Source: Kluyvera georgiana ATCC 51603 (GTDB lineage: Bacteria > Pseudomonadota > Gammaproteobacteria > Enterobacterales > Enterobacteriaceae). From it: a DNA stretch of 64,000 nt. The notes below the pieces were generated by a model. That model saw only the letters and a list, made by a program, of their open reading frames with translations. It was not told where the DNA came from and did no database searches. Where the stretch lies: positions 1 to 64,000 of the forward strand of contig NZ_LXEU01000063.1 of NCBI RefSeq assembly GCF_001654985.1, written 5' to 3'. Shown here piece after piece: positions 34,957-43,822 of this stretch; within the stretch, counting starts at the first letter, position 1, and each line of letters begins with the position of its first letter. Both the position numbers and the translations under genes were made by a program.

Positions 34957-35313
34957 ATGCAGACCATTCGTTTTTTACCTGACCGTCTCAACAGTGAGCC
35001 CGTGGTATTTCGCGGGTTTACCACCCATGAGATGGGGCTGGCAGCCCTTGCCGGCGCGGGTGCGGGTCTGCTCCTGTCACTGCCGTTTATCCCGCTTGCC
35101 GGCTGGGTTGTCGTTCCCACCGGCCTGCTGGTCATGCCGCTGCTGCTCGTCTGGTTCGGCGGCCGCTGGATGGCCAGGCTCAAGCGCGGTAAGCCCGAGA
35201 ACTGGCTCTGGCAGCGACTGGAGACGAAAAAACGCCGGCTGGGGATGGGCAATCCGAAACTGATTGTGGATGCCCGGGGCTGGTCAGTGAAACGTAACAG
35301 GAGAGCCTCATGA
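34957..35313 (+). CDS. TIGR03750 family conjugal transfer protein (VirB3/TraL-like)
   Basis: 118 aa. RFLPDRLNSEPVVFRGFTTHEM, two TM helices at about 27-60, and the basic tail WLWQRLETKKRRLG. It matches the TIGR03750 family, similar in layout to TraL/VirB3. Followed by overlap with the VirB8-like gene, as in other GI-type systems. Confidence 0.87.
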   Translation: MQTIRFLPDRLNSEPVVFRGFTTHEMGLAALAGAGAGLLLSLPFIPLAGWVVVPTGLLVMPLLLVWFGGRWMARLKRGKPENWLWQRLETKKRRLGMGNPKLIVDARGWSVKRNRRAS

Positions 35314-35969
35314 GCCGTTTTCGCCATGCGGTAAAAGACCGCGACCAGCATATTCAGACGCTGCGCATCGCCTGCGCCGTGCTTGCCTTTTTCCTTTTAT
35401 TCACCTGTGCAGGCTGGATGCTGGCACCCAGCAAGCTGACCGTGCATAACCCGCCGGATTTACGTACCGGCAGCACGCGGCCCTGGTGGGAAGTGCCGCC
35501 CCCGACGGTCTACTCCTTTGCGTTCTACATTTTTCAGCAGCTCAATGCCTGGCCGAAAAACGGCGAGGTGGATTATTCCGCCAAAATCAATGCGCTGTCG
35601 CCGTATCTGACGCCGTCCTGTCAGGATTTCCTGAAAGCGGATGCAAAGAAACGCGGTGACGCCGGGGAGCTCACCGACCGCGTGCGCGTGGTGTATGAAG
35701 TGCCTGGTCGCGGTTACCAGTCACAGAGCGTGACCGTACAGGATCGCGATCACTGGATTGCCCGCCTGGACGTGGTGGCCGACGAATATTTCCATGCCGA
35801 GCCGGTCAAACGCGCCCTGGTACGTTACCCGCTTAAAGTGGTGCGCTGGGAAGGTGATGCGGAGCGCAACCCGTTCGGGCTGGCGCTGGACTGTTATGCC
35901 GGTGTGCCCCAGCGTCTGGAGGCGGCACCGCCTGCACCTAAACCGGAGAAGTCAGGAGTGTTTCAGTGA
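35310..35969 (+). CDS. TIGR03746 (PFL_4703) family protein, VirB8/TraE-like
   Basis: 219 aa. Short cytoplasmic N-terminus, one TM helix at about 20-40, then a periplasmic domain (PWWEVPPPTVYSFAFYIFQQLNAWP and YLTPSCQDFLKADAKKRG) in the pattern of PFL_4703 proteins. By position and topology the counterpart of VirB8/TraE, an inner-membrane scaffold part. Overlaps both neighbours by 1-4 bp. Confidence 0.88.
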   Translation: MSRFRHAVKDRDQHIQTLRIACAVLAFFLLFTCAGWMLAPSKLTVHNPPDLRTGSTRPWWEVPPPTVYSFAFYIFQQLNAWPKNGEVDYSAKINALSPYLTPSCQDFLKADAKKRGDAGELTDRVRVVYEVPGRGYQSQSVTVQDRDHWIARLDVVADEYFHAEPVKRALVRYPLKVVRWEGDAERNPFGLALDCYAGVPQRLEAAPPAPKPEKSGVFQ

Positions 35970-36919
35970 TGAGTAAAAACCCCCACTACCGCGCCGGGCT
36001 GATGGCGCTGTCCTTCGCCCTGCTGCCCCTGGCAATGCTGGTATCACGTCCTGCCGGCGCAGATGAGCTGATGAAATGGGAGCGTATTCCGCTGCAGATC
36101 CCCCTGAAGGTGGGGCAGGAGCGGGTGGTCTTTGTGGACAAAAACGTCCGCGTCGGTTTTCCGCCGGCGCTTAACGGTAAACTCCGGGTGCAGAGCACCG
36201 GGGGAGCCGTCTACCTGAAAGCCGACAGCGCCTTTCCGCAGACGCGGGTGCAGCTGCAGGATGTGGAAAGCGGCGAGGTTCTGCTGTTTGATATCGCCGC
36301 CGGTGAAAAAGGGCCGACTGAGCCGGTGCGGCTGGTCTACAGCGGTGATGTCAGCACGCTGAGTCACGCCGGCGATGCGGCCGGTCAGCCAGGTGGTGCA
36401 GACCGGGCTGCTTCCGGATCAGGCTCATCTGCTCCCACCGGCAGCGATGATGGTACTCAGGCAAAGCGTAAAAAAATCCGCTACAGCGCCCCCATCCCGG
36501 TGCTGCTGACCCGATATGCCGCTCAGAGCCTTTATGCTCCGGCACGTACGGTCGAGGCGGTCCCGGGTATTCATCCGGTCAATCCTCATCTGCCCCGACG
36601 TGTCAGCACGCTGTATCCCTCTGAACCATTAACGGTCACGCCGCTGGCTGGCTGGGGTGTGGCAAACCGCAGCGTGGTGGCACTCAGGCTCACGAACACC
36701 GGCAGCCGTAAGGTCGTTCTGGATCCACGCTCGCTGCAGGGACAGTTTGTGTCCGCCACCTTCCAGCACCGCTGGGTCGGTCCGGCCGGCACGCCTGAAG
36801 ACACCACCACGGTGTATGTGGTGACCGCCGGTCGTCCGGAGAGCGCATTCATTGCTGAGCCGTCTGCACTGCGTAAAGCGACCCGCACGGTAAAACAGGA
36901 GGCCCGCCATGCAGATTAA
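35969..36919 (+). CDS. TIGR03749 (PFL_4704) family protein, VirB9/TraK-like
   Basis: 316 aa. Signal peptide at about 1-31 (ends GADE). MKWERIPLQIPLKVGQERVVFVDKNVRVGFPPAL starts a beta-rich domain; the C-terminal part has PLAGWGVANRSVVALRLTNTGSRKVVLDPRSLQGQFVSATFQH. Counterpart of VirB9/TraK, the outer-membrane ring layer. Start ATG 35969 overlaps the upstream stop; GTG 35966 is open too. Confidence 0.88.
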   Translation: MSKNPHYRAGLMALSFALLPLAMLVSRPAGADELMKWERIPLQIPLKVGQERVVFVDKNVRVGFPPALNGKLRVQSTGGAVYLKADSAFPQTRVQLQDVESGEVLLFDIAAGEKGPTEPVRLVYSGDVSTLSHAGDAAGQPGGADRAASGSGSSAPTGSDDGTQAKRKKIRYSAPIPVLLTRYAAQSLYAPARTVEAVPGIHPVNPHLPRRVSTLYPSEPLTVTPLAGWGVANRSVVALRLTNTGSRKVVLDPRSLQGQFVSATFQHRWVGPAGTPEDTTTVYVVTAGRPESAFIAEPSALRKATRTVKQEARHAD

Positions 36920-38408
36920 ATCTAATGCCCTGGTGAAGTTTATCGTGCCGGCCGTGGTGATTGCCGGGCTGGCCGTGGGGCTCAAAAGCTGCAAAAACGA
37001 ACCGGCAGAACAACCTCAGGCAAAACAAAGCGGCTCCCTGAAAAACCTCTCGCCGGATGAACTGAAGGCGCTGGGGGTGGAAGGCGACACGCCGGAGGAC
37101 ACCCTGCGCACGCTCATCGGCCGGCTGAACGATGTGCGTGACCGCCAGAAAACGCTGGATAAGCAGAACGCGGATTTGGTGAAAGAAAACGAACGGTTGC
37201 GCCGGCGCAATCAGGACGTTTCAGGACAGGTGAATGAGGCCGTTAATGGCCTGCGCGAGCAGTACGACAAGCGGCAGGCTCAGCTTCAGAACGAACAACT
37301 GAGCCTGACGGCGAAAATCCAGGAGCTGACTGACAAACTCAAAAAGCCTGACAGCGAGAAAAAAACGGCGGACAGCGATATCCCGCTGGGGCTGGGACTG
37401 GACGGCATGGGCAGCAGCACCGGGGGGAGCGCTTCTCAGGGCAGTGACGGCATGATGTGGGTCGCGCCGACGGACCAGAAAGAGACGGATCCGCGGGATG
37501 CGGCCAGCGGCAAAGCCTCACCTCAGTTCCCGACCTCTTTTCTGGGGGAAAATGAGCTGACCCGCCAGAAAGCCGCCTATGAGCAGAAAGTGAAGGGACG
37601 GACGAATGAAAAAGGGGCGGAAGAGAGCGCCGAGCCGGTTTACACGCTGCCGGAAAATTCCACGCTGGTCGGCAGCCGCGCCATGACGGCACTGCTTGGC
37701 CGGGTGCCCATCAACGGCACCGTGACCGATCCTTATCCGTTCAAGGTGCTTATCGGTAAGGATAACCTGACGGCGAACGGCATCGAGTTACCGGACGTCG
37801 AAGGGGCGATTGTTTCGGGGACGGCCAGCGGCGACTGGACGCTGTCCTGCGTGCGCGGGCAGGTTAACAGCGTCACCTTTGTTTTTTCCGACGGTACGGT
37901 GCGCACCCTCCCCAGACCCGACACCAGTAACAACGCCGGCGGGCAAAATAATAACGCTCAGGCTAAACAGGATACCGGCACCAGTGGCGGTATCGGTTGG
38001 ATTTCGGATGAAAACGGGATCCCGTGCATTGGCGGCGAACGTAAGTCCAACGCCTCCACCTACCTGCCCACCATCTTTGGCCTGTCGGCTGCCGGTGCGG
38101 CGGGTGAAGCGATGAGCCAGGGGCAGTACACGACGCAGAACAACGTGAATGGCATTTCCGCCACCATGACCGGCGACGCCGGACAGGCGGCGCTGGGGAA
38201 AGCCATTTCCGGCGGCATGTCTGAAACCACCGACTGGATCAAACAGCGTTACGGGATGACGTTTGATGCCATTTATGTGCCGCCCGGTGCCCGTCTCGCC
38301 GTGCATATCACCCGTCAGCTGGCCATTGATTATGAAGATAAGGGCCGTAAGGTGCGCTACGACTTCACCCTGCCGGGTGGCGTCAGTGACAATGGCGGAC
38401 TGGACTGA
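36909..38408 (+). CDS. TIGR03752 (PFL_4705) family protein, VirB10/TraB-like
   Basis: 499 aa. TM helix at about 7-25, a coiled coil at about 65-150 (LIGRLNDVRDRQKTLDKQNADLVKENERLRRR), a Gly/Ser-rich linker, and a beta-barrel domain from about 240 (NSTLVGSRAMTALLGRVPINGTVTDPYPFKVLIG) to IYVPPGARLAVHITRQLAIDYEDKGRKVRYDF. This is the VirB10/TraB architecture bridging inner and outer membranes. Overlaps the VirB9-like gene by 11 bp. Confidence 0.9.
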   Translation: MQIKSNALVKFIVPAVVIAGLAVGLKSCKNEPAEQPQAKQSGSLKNLSPDELKALGVEGDTPEDTLRTLIGRLNDVRDRQKTLDKQNADLVKENERLRRRNQDVSGQVNEAVNGLREQYDKRQAQLQNEQLSLTAKIQELTDKLKKPDSEKKTADSDIPLGLGLDGMGSSTGGSASQGSDGMMWVAPTDQKETDPRDAASGKASPQFPTSFLGENELTRQKAAYEQKVKGRTNEKGAEESAEPVYTLPENSTLVGSRAMTALLGRVPINGTVTDPYPFKVLIGKDNLTANGIELPDVEGAIVSGTASGDWTLSCVRGQVNSVTFVFSDGTVRTLPRPDTSNNAGGQNNNAQAKQDTGTSGGIGWISDENGIPCIGGERKSNASTYLPTIFGLSAAGAAGEAMSQGQYTTQNNVNGISATMTGDAGQAALGKAISGGMSETTDWIKQRYGMTFDAIYVPPGARLAVHITRQLAIDYEDKGRKVRYDFTLPGGVSDNGGLD

Positions 38409-38787
38409 GTACACGGCCATGGCGGGACAGATAACGTTTTTCCCTCTTTCATCCGTGTGCTGGATGTTCAGCGACGGGGCAGGCTGGCATATTGACGTGA
38501 TCCCTGCGTCTTCTGCGGTTCTGTTGCTGCGACCCGTCGCGCTGTTGCCTGCCGGCGCACCTTTACTGCGCTGGCGCAATGGCCAGCTTTTACTGGATAT
38601 CGGCAGGTTCTCCCTGCCGCTCAGTGCCCGGGAGTGTGCCGTTTCGTGGCGCAGCCCGAAAATCCCGCGCCGGCTTTACTGCCCGCGTATGACATTACGG
38701 GAGCTGGGGCACCTGCTGAATGTCAGTGCGTTCGTTTTTATCTGCGGCGGTTACGATCCGGCCGCCTCACAAAGGAGATACCGGTAA
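38392..38787 (+). CDS. T4SS-region protein of unknown function
   Basis: 131 aa from the ATG at 38392, which overlaps the VirB10-like gene by 17 bp; a later ATG at 38419 is possible. The sequence is hydrophobic-rich (PASSAVLLLRPVALLPAGAPLLRWRNGQLLLDIG) and ends in SAFVFICGGYDPAA. No signal peptide is clear. It lies between conserved structural genes and its stop overlaps the start of the next one (TAATG), which argues for a real gene. I do not recognise the family. Confidence 0.6.
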   Translation: MADWTEYTAMAGQITFFPLSSVCWMFSDGAGWHIDVIPASSAVLLLRPVALLPAGAPLLRWRNGQLLLDIGRFSLPLSARECAVSWRSPKIPRRLYCPRMTLRELGHLLNVSAFVFICGGYDPAASQRRYR

Positions 38788-39197
38788 TGTACAGAACGGT
38801 TTTCATTCTGGCCCTGAGCTGTGTAATGCTCAGCGGCTGCTCAACCTCCAAAGAGGAAATGCTGCCGGCGGGCGATAACACCATGCTTGAACTGTGGAAC
38901 GGGGCGGACGGTGGCGGCAGTACTTCCCGCCAGTCTGCGGCGGCCCGCGACACGCTGCGACGCCCGCTGACGGGCAGCGAAACGCAGGCGGACGCGCAGG
39001 CCGACCGCAGCTACAGCCGTACTCAGGAAAGCGAAATCACCCAGCAGTTTCCCCGGCTGCCCAACCCCGACATGGTGATGTACCTGTATCCCCATCTGGC
39101 AGACGGTAACACGCCGGTGCCGGGTTACAGCACTGTGTTCCCGTTCTACAGCCAGACGCAGTATGCCATGCCTGGCGAGCGCACGGAGGCCCTGTAA
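38787..39197 (+). CDS. TIGR03751 family conjugal transfer lipoprotein
   Basis: 136 aa. Lipoprotein signal with VMLSGC (Cys18). LPNPDMVMYLYPHLADGNTPVPGYSTVFPFY is the family core. The start is the ATG at 38787 with AAAGGAGA upstream; longer frames only extend over the preceding gene. Comparable to TraV/VirB7 lipoproteins of the outer-membrane core. The last base is shared with the ATPase gene start. Confidence 0.9.
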   Translation: MYRTVFILALSCVMLSGCSTSKEEMLPAGDNTMLELWNGADGGGSTSRQSAAARDTLRRPLTGSETQADAQADRSYSRTQESEITQQFPRLPNPDMVMYLYPHLADGNTPVPGYSTVFPFYSQTQYAMPGERTEAL

Positions 39198-42055
39198 TGC
39201 TTTCACTGTTTACGCGTAATAAATCCACCGACCGGCAGACGCCGGTTGATGACGGCCAGTCCGTTCAGGCAGATGAAACCCTGACCGCGGCCGTGAAGGG
39301 CCGGCAACCTCTGAAGCGCCCCGGGAAAATGACGCGCCAGGATGAGGAGAAGGTTTATCACGCCAATCCGTCCATCATTGACTTTTTGCCCTGGGCAGAA
39401 TTTCTCGATGAAGAGCAGTGTCTCCTGCTTGATGACGGCGTGTCGGTGGGGGCCGTTTATGATGTGACACCGGTGGCGACCGAAGGGCGAACCGAAGAGC
39501 GCCTGGAGCAGATCCGGGACTCGGTTGAGGATGCACTTCAGGACAGCTTTGATGAACATGACGTGAATCCCTGGGTCGTGCAGTTCTTCTGCCAGGACGA
39601 GGACGACACTGACGCGTACCTGGACAGGCTGCGCGGGTATGTCAAACCACATGCACAGCGCACGGCGTTTACCGACGCCTGGCTGGGTGAAATGGAGCGC
39701 CATATCCGCAGTATCTCCCGGCCTGAGGGACTTTTTACTGACTCGCTGATTACCGGCCAGCCGTGGCGCGGGCAGCAGCGCCGCACCCGGATGGTTGTTT
39801 ATCGCTGGCTTGGTAAAAGCCGGGATCCGATGCCGCCGGTGGCGATGCTCAATCAGGTGTGTGACCGGGTCGTTAATGCCCTGGGCGGGGCGGGGATCCG
39901 CTGCACCCGGCAGAACGGCCTGCAGGTGCATGGCTGGCTGCTGCGGCTGTTCAATCCGTCACCGGACTGGGTGGAGAAAACCACGCTCTATCGGCAGGCT
40001 GCTTACGCAGACCCGCGCGAGACACCTGAAGGCACCGTGCCGGTCAGCAATGATTTTGCCGAAACCCTGTGGTTCACGCCGCCGGTTTCAGACCCGGAAA
40101 ACGGCGTGTGGTGGATTGACAACAAGCCGCACTGCGCGGTGGCGGTGGAAAAACTGCGTACACCGCCGGAGCCGGGCACCCTGACCGGCGAGAAAAGCCG
40201 GGGTGAAAAGAAAATTAATGCCCTGATGGATATGTTTCCGGAAGGGACCATGGTGTGCATGACCGTGGTGGTACAGCCCCAGGACCGGCTTGAAGAGCAG
40301 TTTAACCGGCTGTCGAAAAATGCGGTCGGTGAGAATACCGAGTCGGGCCGCGTCCGCCAGGATGTGAAGACGGTCAAAGAGTATCTGGGCAACCGGCACA
40401 AGCTGTACCGGGCGGGGATCACCTTCCTGCTGCGCGGCGACGACATGACCAGCCTGAAGCGCAAGCGGCTGGAGCTGTCCACCGTATTGCTAGGGGCCGG
40501 TCTGCAGCCGGTACGGCCGGAGTTTGAAGAAGGTCCGCTGAACAGCTGGCTGCGGGCGCTGCCGATGTGCTTTAACCCGGACAGCGACAAAAAACACTGG
40601 TATACCCGTCTGACATGGGTTCAGCACCTGGCAGGACTTTTGCCGGTAACCGGGCGGGAAACCGGCACGGGGCATCCCGGCTTCAGCTTTTTCAACCGCG
40701 GCGGGGATACCCTTACATTCGATCCGCTCAACAAGCTCGACCGCACCCAGAACGCGCATCTGCTGTTGTTCGGCCCGACCGGGGCGGGCAAGTCGGCCAC
40801 GCTGTGTGCCGCGCTCTCCCAGCTGATGGCCGTCCATCGTCCGCGGCTGTTTATTGCGGAGGCCGGCAACTCGTTCGGCCTGCTGGCCGACTTCTTTGAC
40901 AGCCTCGGGCTGACGGTGAATAAAATCAGCGTCAAACCCGGAAGCGGCGTCAGTCTGCCGCCGTTTGCTGATGCTCACAAACTGGTGGAAGAAGGCCTGG
41001 CCGCCCAGGCCGTGGATGAGAGCGACCTGCCTGATATCGACACGGACGACGATGGCGAGGATGACAAGCGTGACGTTCTCGGTGAAATGGAAATCTCCGC
41101 GCGCATGATGATCACCGGCGGCGACCCGAAAGAAGAGGCTGACCTTAAGCGTGCCGACAGGGCGATGATACGTGAGGCGCTGCTGATGGCGGCACATGCC
41201 ACGTATAAGGAAGGGCGGCAGATGCTGCCGTCTGACCTGCAGAAGGCGCTGTACGACATTGCCTCTGACAACGATGAGGGCGTCATCAATGTCCGCAATG
41301 CTCAGCGCAAGGCGAAAGCGGCGGAAATGGCGGAATCCCTGGGCATGTTCACTCAGGCCGGGAGCTTTGAAGCGGAGCTGTTCAACCGCGAAGGGGAGCT
41401 GTGGCCGGAAGCGGACGTGACGCTGGTCGACCTGGGGCATCTGGCGCGTGAGGGTTACGAGGCGCAGATGGCCCTGACCATGGTCTCGATGACCAACATG
41501 ATCAACAACATCGCGGAGCGTGACCAGTTCCTGGGCCGGGATATTGTCTTCACGGTGGATGAGGCGCATATCGTGACGGTCAACCCGCTGCTGTCGCCCT
41601 ACATGACGAAGGTGGTCAAGATGTGGCGTAAGCTCGGTGCCTGGCTGTGGCTGGCCACCCAGAACCTTAAAGACTACCCGGATATTGCCGAAAAAATGCT
41701 GAACATGGCGGAATGGTGGATTTGTCTGACCATGCCCCCGGAGGAGGTCAAAGATATCAGCCGTTTCCGCGCGCTCACGCCGGAGCAGGAATCGGTGCTG
41801 CTTTCCGCCAGTAAACTGTCGGGGTGTTATACGGAAGGCGTGGTGCTGGCGAAACGGATCGAAGCGCTGTTTCGTGCCGTGCCGCCCAGTCTCTTCCTGG
41901 CACTGGGCATGACGGAAAAAGAAGAGAAAGCCGAACGCCGGGCGCTGATGAATGAATTTCACTGCAGCGAACTCGAGGCGGCAAAACGCGTCGCGCAGAA
42001 TCTGGGCCGTCTGCGCGGTCTGACGGATAAACAACAGGAGCCTGCCACGGTATGA
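39197..42055 (+). CDS. Conjugative transfer ATPase, VirB4-like (TIGR03744, PFL_4706)
   Basis: 952 aa. The N-terminal half has the VirB4/TraC type domain (EEQCLLLDDGVSVGAVYDVTPV). Walker A GPTGAGKS at 526-533, Walker B DIVFTVDEAHIV, and WLATQNLKDYPDIAEKML. An acidic insert (IDTDDDGEDDKRD) is seen near 615. The ATPase powers pilus assembly and transfer. Overlaps the next gene by 4 bp. Confidence 0.93.
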   Translation: MLSLFTRNKSTDRQTPVDDGQSVQADETLTAAVKGRQPLKRPGKMTRQDEEKVYHANPSIIDFLPWAEFLDEEQCLLLDDGVSVGAVYDVTPVATEGRTEERLEQIRDSVEDALQDSFDEHDVNPWVVQFFCQDEDDTDAYLDRLRGYVKPHAQRTAFTDAWLGEMERHIRSISRPEGLFTDSLITGQPWRGQQRRTRMVVYRWLGKSRDPMPPVAMLNQVCDRVVNALGGAGIRCTRQNGLQVHGWLLRLFNPSPDWVEKTTLYRQAAYADPRETPEGTVPVSNDFAETLWFTPPVSDPENGVWWIDNKPHCAVAVEKLRTPPEPGTLTGEKSRGEKKINALMDMFPEGTMVCMTVVVQPQDRLEEQFNRLSKNAVGENTESGRVRQDVKTVKEYLGNRHKLYRAGITFLLRGDDMTSLKRKRLELSTVLLGAGLQPVRPEFEEGPLNSWLRALPMCFNPDSDKKHWYTRLTWVQHLAGLLPVTGRETGTGHPGFSFFNRGGDTLTFDPLNKLDRTQNAHLLLFGPTGAGKSATLCAALSQLMAVHRPRLFIAEAGNSFGLLADFFDSLGLTVNKISVKPGSGVSLPPFADAHKLVEEGLAAQAVDESDLPDIDTDDDGEDDKRDVLGEMEISARMMITGGDPKEEADLKRADRAMIREALLMAAHATYKEGRQMLPSDLQKALYDIASDNDEGVINVRNAQRKAKAAEMAESLGMFTQAGSFEAELFNREGELWPEADVTLVDLGHLAREGYEAQMALTMVSMTNMINNIAERDQFLGRDIVFTVDEAHIVTVNPLLSPYMTKVVKMWRKLGAWLWLATQNLKDYPDIAEKMLNMAEWWICLTMPPEEVKDISRFRALTPEQESVLLSASKLSGCYTEGVVLAKRIEALFRAVPPSLFLALGMTEKEEKAERRALMNEFHCSELEAAKRVAQNLGRLRGLTDKQQEPATV

Positions 42056-42429
42056 TGACACTGAAGTACCCTGAACCCGCCATTCATGAGCACAGTGGCG
42101 GTGCGCTTTTCACCCTGTCGCCTCAGGGGGAGCCCGGCGTGCTCCCGGCGACACATCAGCATCTGGTGAGGCTGCGGGCGATGCTCAGGCAGCGCCTGAC
42201 CGGGCCGGTCAAAATGACGTGTCACCCGCACCGGGTGGGACTCAGCAGCAGCGTGGCCATCTATCTTGAGGGAAAGCTGAAGCAGGCGGTGAATATTCTT
42301 ATCACCGTGACGGGACAGACGAGCTGGCCGCAGGAAGAGGAGTATGCGCATCCGCGCTGGTATATCACGGTGCCGGATTCGGCTGACCTGGTGTATCTGA
42401 TGCTGTGGATTAACGGGCTTGACGTATAA
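42052..42429 (+). CDS. Small protein downstream of the VirB4-like gene
   Basis: 125 aa, soluble. GALFTLSPQGEPGVLPATHQHLVRLRAMLRQRL and WYITVPDSADLVYLMLWINGLDV. It overlaps the VirB4 gene stop (ATGATG), so translational coupling is likely, and a terminator follows 58 bp after it. It closes this operon. Function and family are unknown to me. Confidence 0.65.
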   Translation: MMTLKYPEPAIHEHSGGALFTLSPQGEPGVLPATHQHLVRLRAMLRQRLTGPVKMTCHPHRVGLSSSVAIYLEGKLKQAVNILITVTGQTSWPQEEEYAHPRWYITVPDSADLVYLMLWINGLDV

Positions 42430-42486
42430 CTACAGACTTGCCTTCACCAGGGGCATGATTACAAAAAGAAAATAACAATATTGCAT

Positions 42487-42510
42487 ACCGGCCCTCAGGG
42501 CCGGTTTTTT
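42487..42510 (+). terminator. Terminator at the end of the VirB4 operon
   Basis: CCGGCCCT/AGGGCCGG stem followed by six T residues. It separates the main T4SS operon from the inserted minus-strand cargo gene. Confidence 0.88.
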
Positions 42511-42541
42511 GCTAAGTAACGTCATAAAATTGACTACGAGG

Positions 42542-43201
42542 TCAAGAAGATTTCCTTCGCATAACCTTCTTAACGCATTCACTTATAAATCCTTTTTGCT
42601 GATGGGAAATATCCATGAACATTGATTCACCTTCCATTTTGAAAGGTAAAACTCCTCCCTCGTATGCAAACCCTGTTTTGTTTAGAGGATAAAATAGCGC
42701 AATCCTATACTCTGCTTCATGAGAAAATATATTTGGTTTAAAAAAAACAAGTTCTTCAGGAGTGAAGCTGTCTGGTGCCGTTCCTGGATGATAATAGATC
42801 ACATCTTTCCCTTTAATTTCAGTACCCGGGAATCTGTGGTCTAAAAGAGAAAGTCTTTCTTGGAGGAGATCAACGTCGAATGCGATGCAGATATCAGCTT
42901 TAAAAGCAGCATAGAGTTCTGGCTCATCTTGCCGATTACTCAAACATATACAATAACAATGACGAGGCGATAGCGTAAACATGGGATCTGCAGTCATATC
43001 GTCAGGGTTAAGGGTGCGCCCATTAATTTTTATAGCAACTTGATAACGATCCGGAGTGAAAATTTTTTCCATTTCATTATCGCGCATTTTTTCGTTTTCC
43101 ATGCGTGAATAATGCGTCAGGTCACACAGTCGTATCGGAGCTTCGTCGCGGATAACGGGGCCAAGAATCTTCTCCTTTCCATACAGATACCTGATATTCA
43201 T
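42542..43201 (-). CDS. Unknown AT-rich cargo protein between T4SS operons
   Basis: 219 aa from the second ATG (43201), which has AGAGG 5 bp upstream; in-frame TTG, GTG and ATG codons up to 43216 also exist. No membrane segment. CDLTHYSRMENEKMRDNEM, RHCYCICLSNRQDEPELYAAF and a late FKPNIFSHEAEYRIALFYP. The last motif and the general plan (a HY box, then Cys/Leu/Ser strand, then F.H E.EYRI) recall DUF2971-like proteins, which are often found in phage-defence sites. It is more AT-rich than its neighbours and on the opposite strand, so it is recently acquired cargo. Function unassigned. Confidence 0.6.
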   Translation of the reverse strand: MNIRYLYGKEKILGPVIRDEAPIRLCDLTHYSRMENEKMRDNEMEKIFTPDRYQVAIKINGRTLNPDDMTADPMFTLSPRHCYCICLSNRQDEPELYAAFKADICIAFDVDLLQERLSLLDHRFPGTEIKGKDVIYYHPGTAPDSFTPEELVFFKPNIFSHEAEYRIALFYPLNKTGFAYEGGVLPFKMEGESMFMDISHQQKGFISECVKKVMRRKSS

Positions 43202-43423
43202 CATCACCTCTGGCAATTTAGTTGAATGATTACAGATTAGTACTTTATGCCGGGTTTAACCGTCTGTAGTTATATCATTAGCTAAATGGTTGTGATCATT
43301 TCCTACTGCAAAAGCTACAGATTCGCTGATTAATTTTTTTGTTCGGGTATAGAATTTAATGCGGCTTTTTTGAACGGCCACGGGCACGCTGTCAGGCGAT
43401 TCAGTCTGACGGAGCCCCGATTC

Positions 43424-43822
43424 ATGAAACTGACCTCACTTGTTTTCCTGCCGGCTCTGCTGCCGGCATCCGTACTGGCCGGCACGGTCGTCTTCACCGA
43501 CAGTCAGCATCTGCCGGCAAATCTGCCGCCGGACGTGCCGGTGGTACTTCTTGATGGTCCTGACCAACTGCAGGCCGAGATGTTCGGGGAACTGCCTGCA
43601 GACCCGCAGCAGGCCGAAGCACAGGTCAGGCAGGTTATGGCATCATCTGCCTGGCAACAAAAACAGCTGCAGCTGAATGATTCCTATCGCCAGGTGGTCC
43701 GGGCCTGGGAACTGGGCATTAAAAAAGTGCCGGCCGTGGTGTTTGATGACCGCGATGTGGTGTACGGCACCACGGATGTTGACGTGGCCACTTCCCTGCG
43801 TAACCGGGGGGGTGGTCAGTGA
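43424..43822 (+). CDS. TIGR03757 (PFL_4709) family ICE protein
   Basis: 132 aa from the ATG at 43424 (GGAG 9 bp upstream). Signal peptide at 1-18 (ends VLAGT). TVVFTDSQHLPANLPPDVPVVLLDGPDQLQAEMFG and GIKKVPAVVFDDRDVVYGTTDVDVA match PFL_4709 and resemble the periplasmic TrbC/TraW fold. It begins the last T4SS operon and overlaps the next gene by 4 bp. Confidence 0.87.
   Translation: MKLTSLVFLPALLPASVLAGTVVFTDSQHLPANLPPDVPVVLLDGPDQLQAEMFGELPADPQQAEAQVRQVMASSAWQQKQLQLNDSYRQVVRAWELGIKKVPAVVFDDRDVVYGTTDVDVATSLRNRGGGQ

Noticed and set aside
38263-38391. Upstream extension of the gene at 38392-38787
   Set aside because: It lies entirely within the VirB10-like coding sequence and has no family-like N-terminus; the ATG at 38392 fits the operon spacing better.
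40490-42061. 523-aa minus-strand open frame opposite the VirB4-like gene
   Set aside because: GC-rich shadow of the ATPase gene, which has Walker motifs and operon context on the plus strand.
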